A stretch of DNA of 50,925 nucleotides from Mesotaenium endlicherianum (lineage: Eukaryota > Streptophyta > Zygnematophyceae > Zygnematales > Mesotaeniaceae). The notes beneath the pieces were generated by a model. It saw nothing but the letters and a program-made list of their open reading frames with translations, had not been told where the DNA came from and did not search any database. Both the position numbers and the translations under genes were made by a program. Of this stretch, positions 32,454-42,846 are shown piece after piece (the stretch's first letter is position 1; each line of letters starts with the position of its first letter). Location of the stretch: positions 385,725 to 436,649 of the forward strand of contig WELA01006423.1 in NCBI GenBank assembly GCA_009602735.1, given 5' to 3'.

Positions 32454-35400
32454 TTGACAACACGACTTAGTGAGCAGGAAATTCTAGGTGTTTGTTCGCA
32501 AGCACCAAAGGTTCTTGTACACTCTGGCATACCCGATATAAATATAATTCGAAACGAATATATTTGTATGCAAGTGTTGAGCTTTGTCGAGTTTTTGGAA
32601 CTCGAGTGCATCCATGATTGCATGTTCTTGCACTTTCAGCTGCATGATCCTAACCTTGCAAAGTGTTACGCACACTTGGCTCATTTAAGGAGAATGAACA
32701 TGTGCCTTGCACCAATTTATATTGCTGCATTCGCAAAACGACGCGCGTACGATGAGCCTTTTACTCAATTTCGCGCGGGATTGGCAATGCAAAACGGGAT
32801 TTTGGTAAAGGACCTCCATATTTCCCACATTCCTCTTAAGGCGAGGACATTGCTAGTGATGCATAATGCTTCTTTGGGGCTAAGTATGACGTTTGACGCG
32901 AAAGTTTCAGGCAAGTCATGCTTCACCATCATTGATTCAGGCGCGTCAGTGAGCTTCATTAGTGCACGTTTTGCACAAGGGATGAAGTTGATTCCAACAC
33001 TCAAGAACGAGGACCTTCGACTTGGCGATGGTTCCTTAGCTTGTACTCTTGGAAAGATAAAGTTGCAGCTCAAAGTGCAATCATACATCGGCCACGAACA
33101 ATTCTATGTTACTAAGTTGCCCGAGGGTATTGATGCAATTTTGGGAACAACTTGGCTTCCGCAAACAAGTGCATTGTTTGACTTCAGTCAAAAGACATGC
33201 ATTGTACGCAAAAGGACAAGGAAGATCACTCTTCAATCCCGAATGCCCGATATGGAATTAGAAAGTCCCTCCAAGACTCTTCTATTGTCCATAAAGCAAG
33301 CTAGACGTTTGGCAAAGAAAGGTCAAAATGTTTTCTTTGGATTACTACGACCTGATTCCCCAGTCACTAAGCTCTCCAAGGAGGAGCCTACACTCGATTT
33401 GACTGGTCATGAAGACACACTTACAGCTGAACCTTCTGCTCTTTTGCAAAAATACAAGTCAGTGTTTCCAAGTGAAATACCGCCTGGCCTCCCGCCTGAT
33501 AGGGGTATTGGACATACGATTCCTCTCGTTCCTGATGCTCTACCAACTTGGCGACCAATTTATCGCCTCAGCCCGTTGGAGATGAACGAAATGAAAGCCC
33601 AAATTAGCGATTTGCTTGAGAAAGGATGGATTGAGCCGAGCTCTTCTCCATTTGGGGCCCCCATACTCTTTGTCCAAAAGAAAGATGGGACGCTCAGGAT
33701 GTGCATTGATTATCGTGCGCTGAACAACATAACGGTCAAGAACTGCTATTCGTTGCCTCGCATTGATGACTTGTTTGATTCGCTGCAAGGGGCATACGTG
33801 TTCTCCTCGCTCGATTTAGCCCAAGGCTATCATCAGATACGAATCACACCAGAGGATGTTCCAAAGACAGCGTTTCGTACGCCTATTGGACACTTCCAAT
33901 ACAAAGTCCTAAGTTTTGGACTAACAAATGCACCAGCGACATTCCAAAGCACGATGAACGATTTGTTTAGACCTTACTTGGGAAAATTCGTCCAGGTTTA
34001 CCTCGACGATATCCTCGTCTATTCAAAGAACAGGGACGAGCATTACAAGCACCTCAAGTCGGTGTTGCAAATCCTTCGTGAGCAAGAGCTGTATGCTAAG
34101 CTCAAGAAATGTTCCTTCCTGAAGGACGAACTTTTGTACCTCGGACATATAGTGGGTTCGAAAGGGGTGCGCCCTGACCCAGCCAAGATTGCGTGTGTCG
34201 CAGATTGGCCTGTCCCGACAGATGTGCATACTGTTCGTTCATTCTTTGGGTTTGCAAACTACTTTTGTAAGTTTATGCAAGGTTACTCAGTGATGGCCGC
34301 GCCACTCACTGCTCTGACAAGGAAAGATAGACTTTTCATTTGGAATGAGACTACGCAGATTGCGTTCGAGCGCATTAAGTATGCACTCACTAATGCGCCA
34401 CTTCTCTCATTAGCCGATCCCGACTTGCCTTACGAGGTAGTCGCCGATGCGTCTGGTGTTGGAGTAGGGGCTGTCCTGCTGCAGGCGGGCAAGCCTATAA
34501 GTTTTGAGAGTCGAAAGCTGACACTTGCCGAACAAAATTACTCAACGACAGAGCAGGAGCTCTGGGCAGTCATATATGCTTTAAAAACTTGGCAATGTTA
34601 TTTGGAAGGCTGCAAGGGTTTGACCGTGGTCACGGACCACTGTCCAAATACCTTCTTCCAAATACAGCCAACGCTATCGAGGCGCCAGACGAGATGGTCT
34701 GAGTTCTTGCAACGATTCCACTTTAACTGGGCGTATCGCCCTGGTCGCAATAATGTTGCGGACCCATTAAGTCGAATTCCCCTCCACCACTTGATGTTGG
34801 GGACTGTTGCTAGTTTGCAAGGACGAAATGGTCAGGTTTCGAGGGCGGCCACCCTTGATTCTGCTGTACCCCCCCAGACGACTGGCGTTGCCTGGCCTGG
34901 TGACGCGGGCCAACCCGATTTGGATAGCGTGCAAACTTCTGAAGTACTTGACCTGCATCAACTATTTCACGAGGGCTATCTCAAAGATCCGTTTTTCCTA
35001 GATTTCCAGGGTTCTGACTTGAGCGGTGTAGCCGTGACGATGGACAGAATGGACAAAAAGAAAGGACACTTAGACTATACGTTTGAGGACAGTTTTTGGT
35101 GGCACAATGGGCGCATTGATGTCCCAGAAGGCCGAGTAAGACATGAGCTCCTACGAGAGGCGCATGACTCTCCTTACTCTGGTCATCATGGAATTACCAA
35201 AACCACACATCTTTTGCGCCGAGGGTACATTTGGCCGTCCCTCAAGGTTGATGTTACTGAGTACATCATCAACTGCGCGACATGTCAGAGGAACAAGCCA
35301 AGCCATACGTGGCCAGCTGGGAAGTTGCAACCATTAGAACTTGCAGGTGCTCCTTGGGAAAGCATAAGCCTCGACTTTGTTCTTAAATTGCCTACCACCG

Positions 35401-36523
35401 ATAGAGGACACAATGGGGTATTAACGATCGTGGATCGTTTGACTAAGATGGTACACTTTGTGTCCACTAAACCATCACTTGATGCAGTCGAGACCGCGCG
35501 TCTCTTCGTGGATCACGTGTTCAAGTTGCATGGTATGCCAAAAGAGATCATAAGCGATCGTGATAGTCGATTTACGAGCCACTTCTGGCAGGAAGTTTGC
35601 TCGCATTTTGGCACGAACCTTAAGATGTCAACAAGCTTCCATCCTCAGATCGATGGTCAGACAGAACGCCTGAACCGGGTTCTGCAACAGTTCCTTAGGC
35701 ATTATGTGAATCCTCGTCAAGACAACTGGGACACCGTCCTGTCAGTTGCAGAGTTCGCATTTAATAATGCTTATTAGGAAAGTGTTAAGGAAACTCCATT
35801 TTTCCTTAACTATGGAAGACATCCGCACACTCCCCTCACACGCTCGGTTCCCGTGAGACGGGGATGTCAACCATGAGAGTACCAAGTGCACGCTTATTTG
35901 TCCACTCTCTTCAAGAGGTGCACAAGAGCGCGAAATTGGCCTTAGCCGCTGCTCGCGACCGACAGAAAATGTTCGCTGACACGCACAGGACTGAGTTAAG
36001 TTTTCAAGTTGGCAATAAAGTACTTTTGCAAAATAAAAACCTCCAACTCAAGCACCCAGGGAAGCGCAAGCTTCTGCCTCGCTGGGTAGGTCCTTTTATC
36101 GTAATTGCAAAGGTCGGACCTGTTGCATATCGACTGGATTTGCCTAAATCCATGGGGCGAACGCATCTCGTGTTCCATGTCAATTTACTAAAACTGTTTA
36201 GGTCCGATGGCCGCTATCAGCTACAAGCACCAGAGTTGGAACTCGACGATGATGATAAGGCCTGGGATGTAGCAGAGATGTTGGGACACCGCTACACCCG
36301 TCATAAGCCTCCGCGAGTGGAGCTTTTGATCAAATGGCTCGATTACGATTCCAGTTGGAATTCGTACGAACCTCAGGATGAGATCCTCCTTGATTGTAAG
36401 GATTTGGTTCAAAGATATTGGTTACGATGGGCTCAAGCTCAAGAGCTCTGCGCTAAGGCAGGTGTGCTACCAGGCGCGCTTTGTACACCAAAGAACAAAC
36501 GCAAAAGAGACGCGGCCAAGTAA
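32454..36523 (+). pseudogene. F-family pol: protease, RT, RNase H, integrase, chromodomain
   Basis: The frame is open 32454-35777 with protease I-I-D-S-G-A-S (about 32933), RT with S-S-L-D-L-A-Q-G and Y-L-D-D (near 34001), RNase H with V-A-D-A-S and T-D-H, and integrase with H-x3-H zinc finger, S-L-D-F, S-D-R-D-S and Q-T-E-R. A TAG at 35775 and a frameshift near 35830-35860 break it. It resumes in the frame of 35864-36523 with the linker and a divergent chromodomain (L-L-I-K-W-L-D-Y, S-W-N-S-Y). About 150 residues before the protease are unassigned. A polypurine tract AAGGGGGGAGGAG (36653-36665) then leads into an F LTR, which is why I assign this pol to F although the gag upstream is A. Confidence 0.92.
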
Positions 36524-36665
36524 TCGCTCTTTTACGTCCCTGTGATGATGCACCGTCCAATCGCTCAAACCAGTGTTTTTCGCTAGTCAAGGCTAGTATT
36601 GACACATTAAGACTTAAAAGACGTACGCTTAACGAGGACGTTAAGTTCTTTTAAGGGGGGAGGAG
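36524..36665 (+). promoter_or_regulatory. F 3' untranslated tail with polypurine tract
   Basis: Short non-coding tail. AAGGGGGGAGGAG at 36653-36665 abuts the LTR start TGTAACG. Confidence 0.8.
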
Positions 36666-37631
36666 TGTAACGATCCGAGCTATTTTAGGCGTATTTGGGA
36701 CGTTTTCCCAATAACCTAAAGTACGTTATACTATTTATTATATTATTTGATAAATGATTGCATCATATTCAATTATTTGCCACACGTGTGTGCCGATTAA
36801 TTCCTGGTCGATTGGCGAAACGATCGAGATACTATTGCAAGAAGCGTCGTAACGTAACTCGACTACTTCGCAAAAGTACGACATAATTATTCATAAAGTT
36901 ACTTTGATTAATTATGAGATGATAACTTATTAAATCATTGATTGATTAAGTTGATTTGATTGTCATTATTTCGACAATGCACAATCACAGATTTCGAATT
37001 TACGACCAGTCGATAATACGAACAAACCGTCGTATCAAGATACGAACAAACCGTCGTATCAAGATACGAACATCCGTCGTAAAGACAAACGAAACGAAAT
37101 ATGCAAAGTCGCTTTGCATCGACGCGGATTCGAACCCGCGACTTGTCGTTTGAAACGTTCACACCTAAACCAATTGGCCAAGTAGTTATTCGTAACTCCT
37201 GGTTCATGACGTAATCATTTGAACGCGACTCCGCGAACAGTCGCGACTTTTCAAAAAGTCGCGAGAACGCGAAAACGCCCGTTTGACGCGAACCGGTTTT
37301 CTGAAAACCATTAAATAGTCTCCAAACCGCCAAACGGCGCGTTTCGAGCATTCGGCCGAATGGGACACGTCCCTTCGACCGTTCTCGTTGAACATGAACC
37401 AGTGCCCTAGGTGGTGACTCGAAGCACTCCAGTGCCTCATGTTGTGCAGGTATAAATACCTGTAGAGTCATTGTGAGTGCAACTCTCACAAGCACACATT
37501 CTACGTTAGTTTACATTTTCGCTCTTTCGAGTATTCGTCGATTTGCACAATTATACAGATTTTCCTTCCACTTGAATTAAATATTCCTTGAATACTGAGG
37601 AAAGATCCTCTCGAAAAGCAGAAACGTAACA
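36666..37631 (+). repeat. F-family 3' LTR, 966 bp
   Basis: It starts TGTAACGATCC and ends CGTAACA. It contains a minus-strand tRNA-like segment (37112-37200) and a 17-19-bp direct repeat with the words CGTCGTATCAAGATACGAACA near 37028-37070. A TATA-like GGTATAAATACC lies near 37449-37460. Confidence 0.88.
37112..37200 (-). other. tRNA-like segment in F 3' LTR (A and B boxes)
   Basis: On the minus strand the B box GGTTCGAATCC (37125-37135) is a perfect consensus match, flanked by a CGCGG/CCGCG T-stem. The A-box-like TGGCCAATTGGTTTAGG is at 37163-37179. The 7-nt loop TTTCAAA is preserved in both LTR copies. Read as a tRNA the anticodon stem is poor, so it is tRNA-derived and not a proven tRNA gene. 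Confidence 0.65.
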
Positions 37632-38044
37632 AGGTGACAGGAGGTCCTGTCTCCATTTAAGTTGGAGGGGAAAATATATGACAGTTAGTGTGCGAGAGCG
37701 AGAAAGGGATAGTTGTGTGAACCCTAAGTGTCAGCATAGTGACAGATGGGACGATTATGTGAATCCTAAGTGTCGGCATAGTCACAGATGGGACAGCCTG
37801 GCCCACATAAAGCACCTTGGGCGGAAGGAAAAAGGGCCTCGCACAGCAATACATCACTTAACCCACCTTAAAACACATTCATACGTTTATGTCTAGCGCA
37901 CCGCAACTACGTCAACTCCTAGCAATCACCTTGTAAGGTAAACAGGAGCGAATCCACCATACTAATACAAACTTACTTCCTTCCTGCAATTCCTATGACA
38001 AAGGTCGATATCCTCTTAAGTTGTTCCCTGGTTACATGTGCAGG
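37632..38044 (+). other. Leader before A third ORF: hairpin, purine tract, 42-bp repeat, candidate intron
   Basis: GACAGGA/TCCTGTC (37636-37651) is a perfect 7-bp stem, followed by AAGTTGGAGGGG. A 42-bp unit is repeated twice (37716-37799). AAG|GTAAAC (GT at 37938-37939) and GTGCAG|G (AG at 38042-38043) frame a 106-nt candidate intron that ends two bases before the ORF's ATG. The other A copy has a 108-nt candidate in the same place. Confidence 0.6.
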
Positions 38045-39705
38045 ATGGCTCCCACCACACAAAAGGAGGACAGAAAGCGCAAGGCAGAAGAAGCCAGGAG
38101 GACAATGGAGCAATACCAGAAGGAGCTGGCGGCGACGTCCCTCACCAGGAGAGAACAAGAAAGGGTTCGCAGACAACAAGAGGCGGCAAAAGAAGCACAG
38201 AGGAAGAAAGATCAGGAAGCGGAAAACTCAGGAAAGCTGAGGAGGAGAGACAGAAGAAACAACAAGAAGAAGCGGCAGCGACAGAGGAGGAGAGAAGGAA
38301 TAAGGTTGAAGCGGACAGGCAGAAGAGCTTGGCCACTTACAGGTATATTGTGGTGGGTGGCCAAAACTTTGATAACCTGAAGGAAGCATTGCTGACAGCC
38401 CAAGAGATCAACAAGCTGGAACAGACAACACTGCTACAGAAAGAAGGAGCTGCAGCACTGGATAGGTACATTGAGACACACACTGGTGTGGTCCTCTACG
38501 AAGATTATGCCAAGATGGTGGGCTATACAGCAGAGCAGGCCCGGTACCTTACAGATGATTCAGAGAACAAGCCGGTCCCAATACCGGGAACAATGGGACA
38601 TCAGAGACTCATCAGGATGGTGAGCATGCGGCCCGATAGCTTTAAGGATACGGTATTCTACCTTACACTACTGCCAGCTTACAATGAAGTTGAGAGAAGG
38701 AGCTGGGAGTACTTGGCCAAGGAAGCAGGACAGCAAATGTTCTCTCCCCACTGGTTCTCGTGTAAACTGAGGAAGGCTGAGCATGGACCCCAGTACTACC
38801 AGCAGCCAACAGAATGGAGGTGGATGACCGTCACAAACAAAAAGCAGGAGTGTGACCGAGCCCAATCGGATGACTTCCACTATGGCCTGGACGGCTACCT
38901 CATCCTATCACCTCACATTGCCCCTTGGGACCCCAGGCTGAATGGCTGCCTGAGCAATATGAATGCAGAGACCAAAGAGCACAGGAGGAGGGAGAGAGAC
39001 TACTTCTCTAAGGAAAAGCATGCCTTCGTCAAATGGGCAAAGAATGCAGGCCGGATAGATATCAGCAGGCTGAAGGCCAAGCAACCTCCGGCGCGCCCTA
39101 AGAATGGGTGGTCAGTAGACTACTCTATGTCTACCAGGGAGCAGGACGATTTAGTGGACAAGACTCCTACCCTCTCAGAGGAGGAAGAAGAACAAGGCAG
39201 AGGAGAAGCATCAGGACCTAGTACTCAGGACACCCAGGGGCAGGCAAGAGCGGGGCTTCCTCAGGAGCCAAGATCAGGAATATGGCATTTGACCCCGGCC
39301 ATGGAGGTAACTGAACCTCGCACTTGCTCCTCCAGCCCACCTGCCCAAGCAGGGCAAGAAGTTGATCTGAGTGTACTTGGCAGCAGACAAAGGCAGAAAT
39401 CCCCAGAGGACAGGGGTGCCAGAAGAGGGACACGCGGGGTGGCCAGAGGTATGCCGGCCTCTCCCTTTGCTCAGGGGCATGTACCTCTTGCCAATGTATT
39501 TCAGCATCCTACTGGAATGCCTGTCTATGTGGGGATCAACACCCAAGTCGTTGAAGAGCAAGCTACCATCCTTCGTTCTCCTCGAGGTCCAACTTTAGAA
39601 CAAACGGGGTTCTTTAGAAGGCCAGCTGACAGACCTAGAGGGCTGTCCATATCTAGGTCCAGATCTCAGTCTCCTGATCCAGAAGCCCCAGGAACAACCG
39701 CCTAG
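38045..39705 (+). pseudogene. A-family third ORF, copy 1 (post-pol, unknown function), one frameshift
   Basis: I do not recognise this protein. From the ATG at 38045 it has about 100 residues very rich in Lys, Arg, Glu and Gln, likely a coiled coil. A frameshift near 38215-38240 moves it to the frame ending at 39705. A conserved core (38340-39060) contains Y-I-E-T-H-T-G, Y-E-D-Y-A-K-M-V-G, Y-N-E-V-E-R-R-S-W-E, E-W-R-W-M-T and P-H-I-A-P-W-D-P-R. The C-terminus is disordered, acidic then Ser/Arg-rich, with G-H-V-P-L-A and G-M-P-V-Y-V. Copy 2 at 48826-50386 conserves all these blocks. It occupies the place of a retroviral env, between pol and the 3' purine tract, but I see no signal peptide or membrane segment. 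Confidence 0.8.
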
Positions 39706-39782
39706 GTGACAGGCTGAAGAGGCAGTCACTGAGGGAGGCTGGTCAGGTTCAGTTCCCTGCTTAAAAACTTTTGCAGTTTAAT

Positions 39783-39817
39783 GTTGTCGAGGCGAGAACA
39801 AGTTAAGTTGGAGGGAT
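39783..39817 (+). promoter_or_regulatory. A polypurine tract with upstream hairpin
   Basis: GTTGTCG-AGG-CGAGAAC (39783-39799, one mismatch in the stem), then AAGTTGGAGGGAT abutting the LTR. Confidence 0.75.
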
Positions 39818-40537
39818 TGTAATAAATTAGTATATGGGTAGATATAACATTCATTTAAATATAATAGTTAATTAAGTTCAGTCTGCTGAACTTTTTGTAG
39901 TATTGAGTCTGCTGGACATTATTTAATTATCAATTTAAGGACTCAGCCGGGGGCAGCAGGCTGAAGTCAACTCAAGTCAGCTTGCTGACTCATTCTTTGA
40001 CAGCCAGCTGACTTCCGTACTCGGTAGCTGCGAACTGCCTCGATATGCATCTAAGTGTGGTATGCTAGATGAATGGCAAGATGACATCCCTATGATGGAT
40101 GGCGATTTGGGATGATGGGAGATGGTGGTGGATTTGGTTAACCGAGGTCCTACCAACGTGGTTAACTCCCGGGTAGGCGGTGCCATCGCACTGGCTGTTG
40201 AACAATAAACTCATTCCATGTACATATGCTAGGCATTGCTATCAAGTTCGGCATTTGGAAACGAGGCCAACTCTCTTGTACCGCTTACTGAGAGAGCGCT
40301 GAATCCAAGGCAAGAAGCCATTGATACGCACTGTCTTCCAACCTTGCTTATGTATGAGTTTACTGATTGCATTATTGATGCTAGTTTACTTGCATTTGAC
40401 TTACAAGTATTATTCACTGCTAGTGTGTTGTCCTTTGCTGTTAAGTCAATTAACGGAAAATACCATAAAGATTACTTGCTGATATAAAGAATCTTTAATA
40501 ATTGTTAATCGTCTATTTGGTAAGTCAATTCATTTCA
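39818..40537 (+). repeat. A-family LTR (3' type), 720 bp
   Basis: TGTAATAAATT to CATTTCA, preceded by a purine tract and not followed by a primer site, hence a 3' LTR. The next bases (TTCCT) belong to M2, whose 5' part is missing. Confidence 0.9.
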
Positions 40538-40598
40538 TTCCTCGTCCCGCGCCGTTTATTCCCCCGCCAGCTTCGCGGGTGCACTACTCCCTCCATCC

Positions 40599-41367
40599 TT
40601 GTTCACCGTATCTTCGGCTGTTCTGATGCAGGCCAAGGACGAGATCACGCGGGAGCTCCTCCGCCGACGTCCACGCGCTGCCATCCCACCTGCGCCAGCT
40701 TCCCACGCGCCGCCAACGACTCCCACCAGTCGTCCGCCCGCGCCTCCTCTGGCTGCTCGCCTTGCGGGATCGGCCCCATCAGCGGCTTCGACGCCAACAG
40801 CAGCAGCAGCAGCCGCAGCAGCAGCAGCTTCGACTTCGTCGCCAGGTGGGTCGTTTCCTACTGCTCCCTCTTTCACCCCTTCTCTCTTGCAGGGGCCGTC
40901 CTCCCTCAAGTCAGTCCCATCACCCTCCTTCCTCACTCCGGCAGCGTACATTGCCTCGTAACGTCATGCTCGACAACCAACATGCGTGTCTCCTTATTGC
41001 CGGTCTTGCCCCTCGTGTGGTCATTCTTGATACGGGTGCTCAGCCAGTCCTCTTGGGGGCAGTCATGTGTCGACACCTTAACATCACAGCCGCCGATCTC
41101 GAGCCTTGTCCAAACCCCGTCTCTACCGCCATGTCCTCCTTAAACCATACTGCATATCAAACCCGTCGCTGCATTCCTAGCACCCTTAATGCCCACACTC
41201 CCGCTGCTGTCACCCTTTATGCCCAATGCATGGTCACTAAGTCCACCGCTTACGATATCCTTCTGGGTCAGGAATTTAACTTCTTCATTGGACTCACTAT
41301 TAATTTATGGCAAGGGAACGTTACGTATCGGGTTGACTTCGAGTCTCTGGGTCACCATTTGGGTTAG
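40599..41367 (+). pseudogene. M2 gag/pol junction: Ala/Pro-rich segment and aspartic protease
   Basis: The first part (40599-40961) encodes a Pro/Ala-rich sequence with a poly-Ala tract from a CAG/GCA microsatellite (about 40796-40832); it may be the gag tail or linker. In another frame, from about 40953, runs the protease: V-I-L-D-T-G-A-Q-P-V-L-L-G (around 41022-41060) and D-I-L-L-G-Q-E (near 41255), ending in TAG at 41365. Compare L-L-D-T-G-A-Q-P-V-I-L-G in M1. A frame break separates the two parts. Confidence 0.8.
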
Positions 41368-41412
41368 CTTCCCCTCCTTCTTACACATACCCCATCTACC
41401 CTCGCGTGCCCC

Positions 41413-42783
41413 ATGGCCGCTGCCTTCACTGTCACTGTCCATGATGTTAGTCCCCATGATCTCACCGATCCTTCCTACCTTCTCCTCAATGACTTTGAAC
41501 TTGCCTCCCTTCCTGCTTGTTCGGTTCACCCTCCTTTGCCTTCCCCGTTGCTCTCCTACCCTCTCCCTCCCGCCACGCTGCAGCAGATCCACGCAGCCTT
41601 ACACTATCCCCCGTCTCCTGGGGTCTCCACTACAGCCCCTTCCAATTCACCTCCTACGCCTGATCCCACTTCTACACCCTCCCTCACCATCGTTGACACC
41701 TCGCCCGTTCCTTGGTTACCTCCTCCCGAGGGAATTACTGTGCTGGATTTGTTTGTCTTCTACCGTCCGAAGTATCTTGCAGAGTGGTCACCGTATTGCT
41801 CACTATTACTACTGTGATGTAGATCTCGTTGCCCAATTGGCAAGTCAGACACACCTTGCTGCCTTACACCTCACCTTCCCCGCATTACTCCCTACGTTTG
41901 CCTATCACACCGCCTACTCCGCATTGCCTCAGGATATACGTCTCCTCCACCAAGATCACCTGCTCGCTATCGGGCCAATTCACCTTGTTGTCGGCGGTTG
42001 GGAGTGTCAGGGGCATTCTCGTGCTGGTCAAGGAAGAGGGTTGGCTGATCCACGCTCTCAATTATTCTTTGAACTGATTTGCGTCTTACGCCTCTTTCAG
42101 ACTTCTTAGTCCTCCCTACCTGCATACCTCCTCAAAAACTCTTCGGATGATGATCGTGCTCCCATCCGGGTTGACTTCCTCACCATCACATCTATTCTGG
42201 GGTCCGGCGTTACACTCGACGCCGCAGCCGTGGGATCTTACGCTCACCGTTCGCGTGTATTCTAGCAAAATTTTGTCCCTCACACGACCCTATAGCCTCT
42301 CCTTGACTACATCCACGCGCACCCTCCTCGCATCACTATCACCTCCATCCTAGCCCCACACCATTGTCCCATGGAAGTCAGTCGCCCTAACCACTCTTCC
42401 TTCTGTCCAGTGAACTTTCCAGGTCACCCTCGGGCCGCATTCCCCACTCTCGTCAGTCGTCCCCACTCTTTTGCCTTCCGGAACTATGGACCGGGATGTT
42501 ATTTGATTCTCACACGAACCAGTATGTGGAGCCTTCCGCGTCCGAACGCAAACTCATCCTCGATTTTCTTCCCCAAGCCACTGCTTCTCCTGCCTTATTC
42601 CCCTCCCAGCGCTGCCAAATTCTGGGTCGGGTTATGGACATTCATGCTCTCACCTGGCTTTTCGCTGTACTCCCTGTTCTCAATGCACAACTCCCTGCCC
42701 CTTTCCTTCACACTCCAGCCTACCACTTGCATGCTTTCGGCTGGGGGGGGGAGGTTCAGTCGGAGTTTTTAACGCCTGCATAG
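41413..42783 (+). pseudogene. M2 C5-cytosine DNA methyltransferase domain
   Basis: Pro-rich lead-in (41413-41720), then motif I V-L-D-L-F (near 41740) and, after a frameshift, C-D-V-D (motif II, about 41815). Motif IV reads G-G-W-E-C-Q-G-H-S-R-A-G (from about 41995), keeping the catalytic Cys (42007-42009) but with Glu instead of Pro before it. D-P-R-S-Q-L-F-F-E-L follows, as in M1 D-P-R-A-Q. A TAG comes next, then Y-L-L-K-N where motif VI E-N-V is expected, then L-D-A-A-A-V-G-S-Y-A-H-R-S-R-V-F (motif VIII), a TAG in place of Trp, and motifs IX-X (P-T-L-V, F-A-F-R-N-Y-G-P-G, E-P-S-A-S-E-R). One more frameshift falls at G-P-G (near 42495). The C-terminal L-T-W-L aligns with M-T-W-L in M1. It is dead, but clearly the same domain. 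Confidence 0.85.
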
Positions 42784-42846
42784 GAGTTACAGACCTCAGG
42801 TCCATCTCCCAATAATTCCGCTTCCACACTTAAGAACGGGTGGGAC

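Noticed and set aside
31050-36523. A gag and the following pol as one normal element
   Set aside because: The pol is followed by an F purine tract and F LTR, and the A pol seen at 46390-48464 is a different sequence.
38045-39705. Third ORF as an env-type glycoprotein
   Set aside because: Position fits, but there is no signal peptide, no hydrophobic membrane segment, and the N-terminus is a charged coiled coil.
40556-40951. Minus-strand Ala/Gly-rich open frame of 131 codons
   Set aside because: By-product of the CAG/GCA microsatellite and GC-rich composition of M2; the plus strand carries the element's order.
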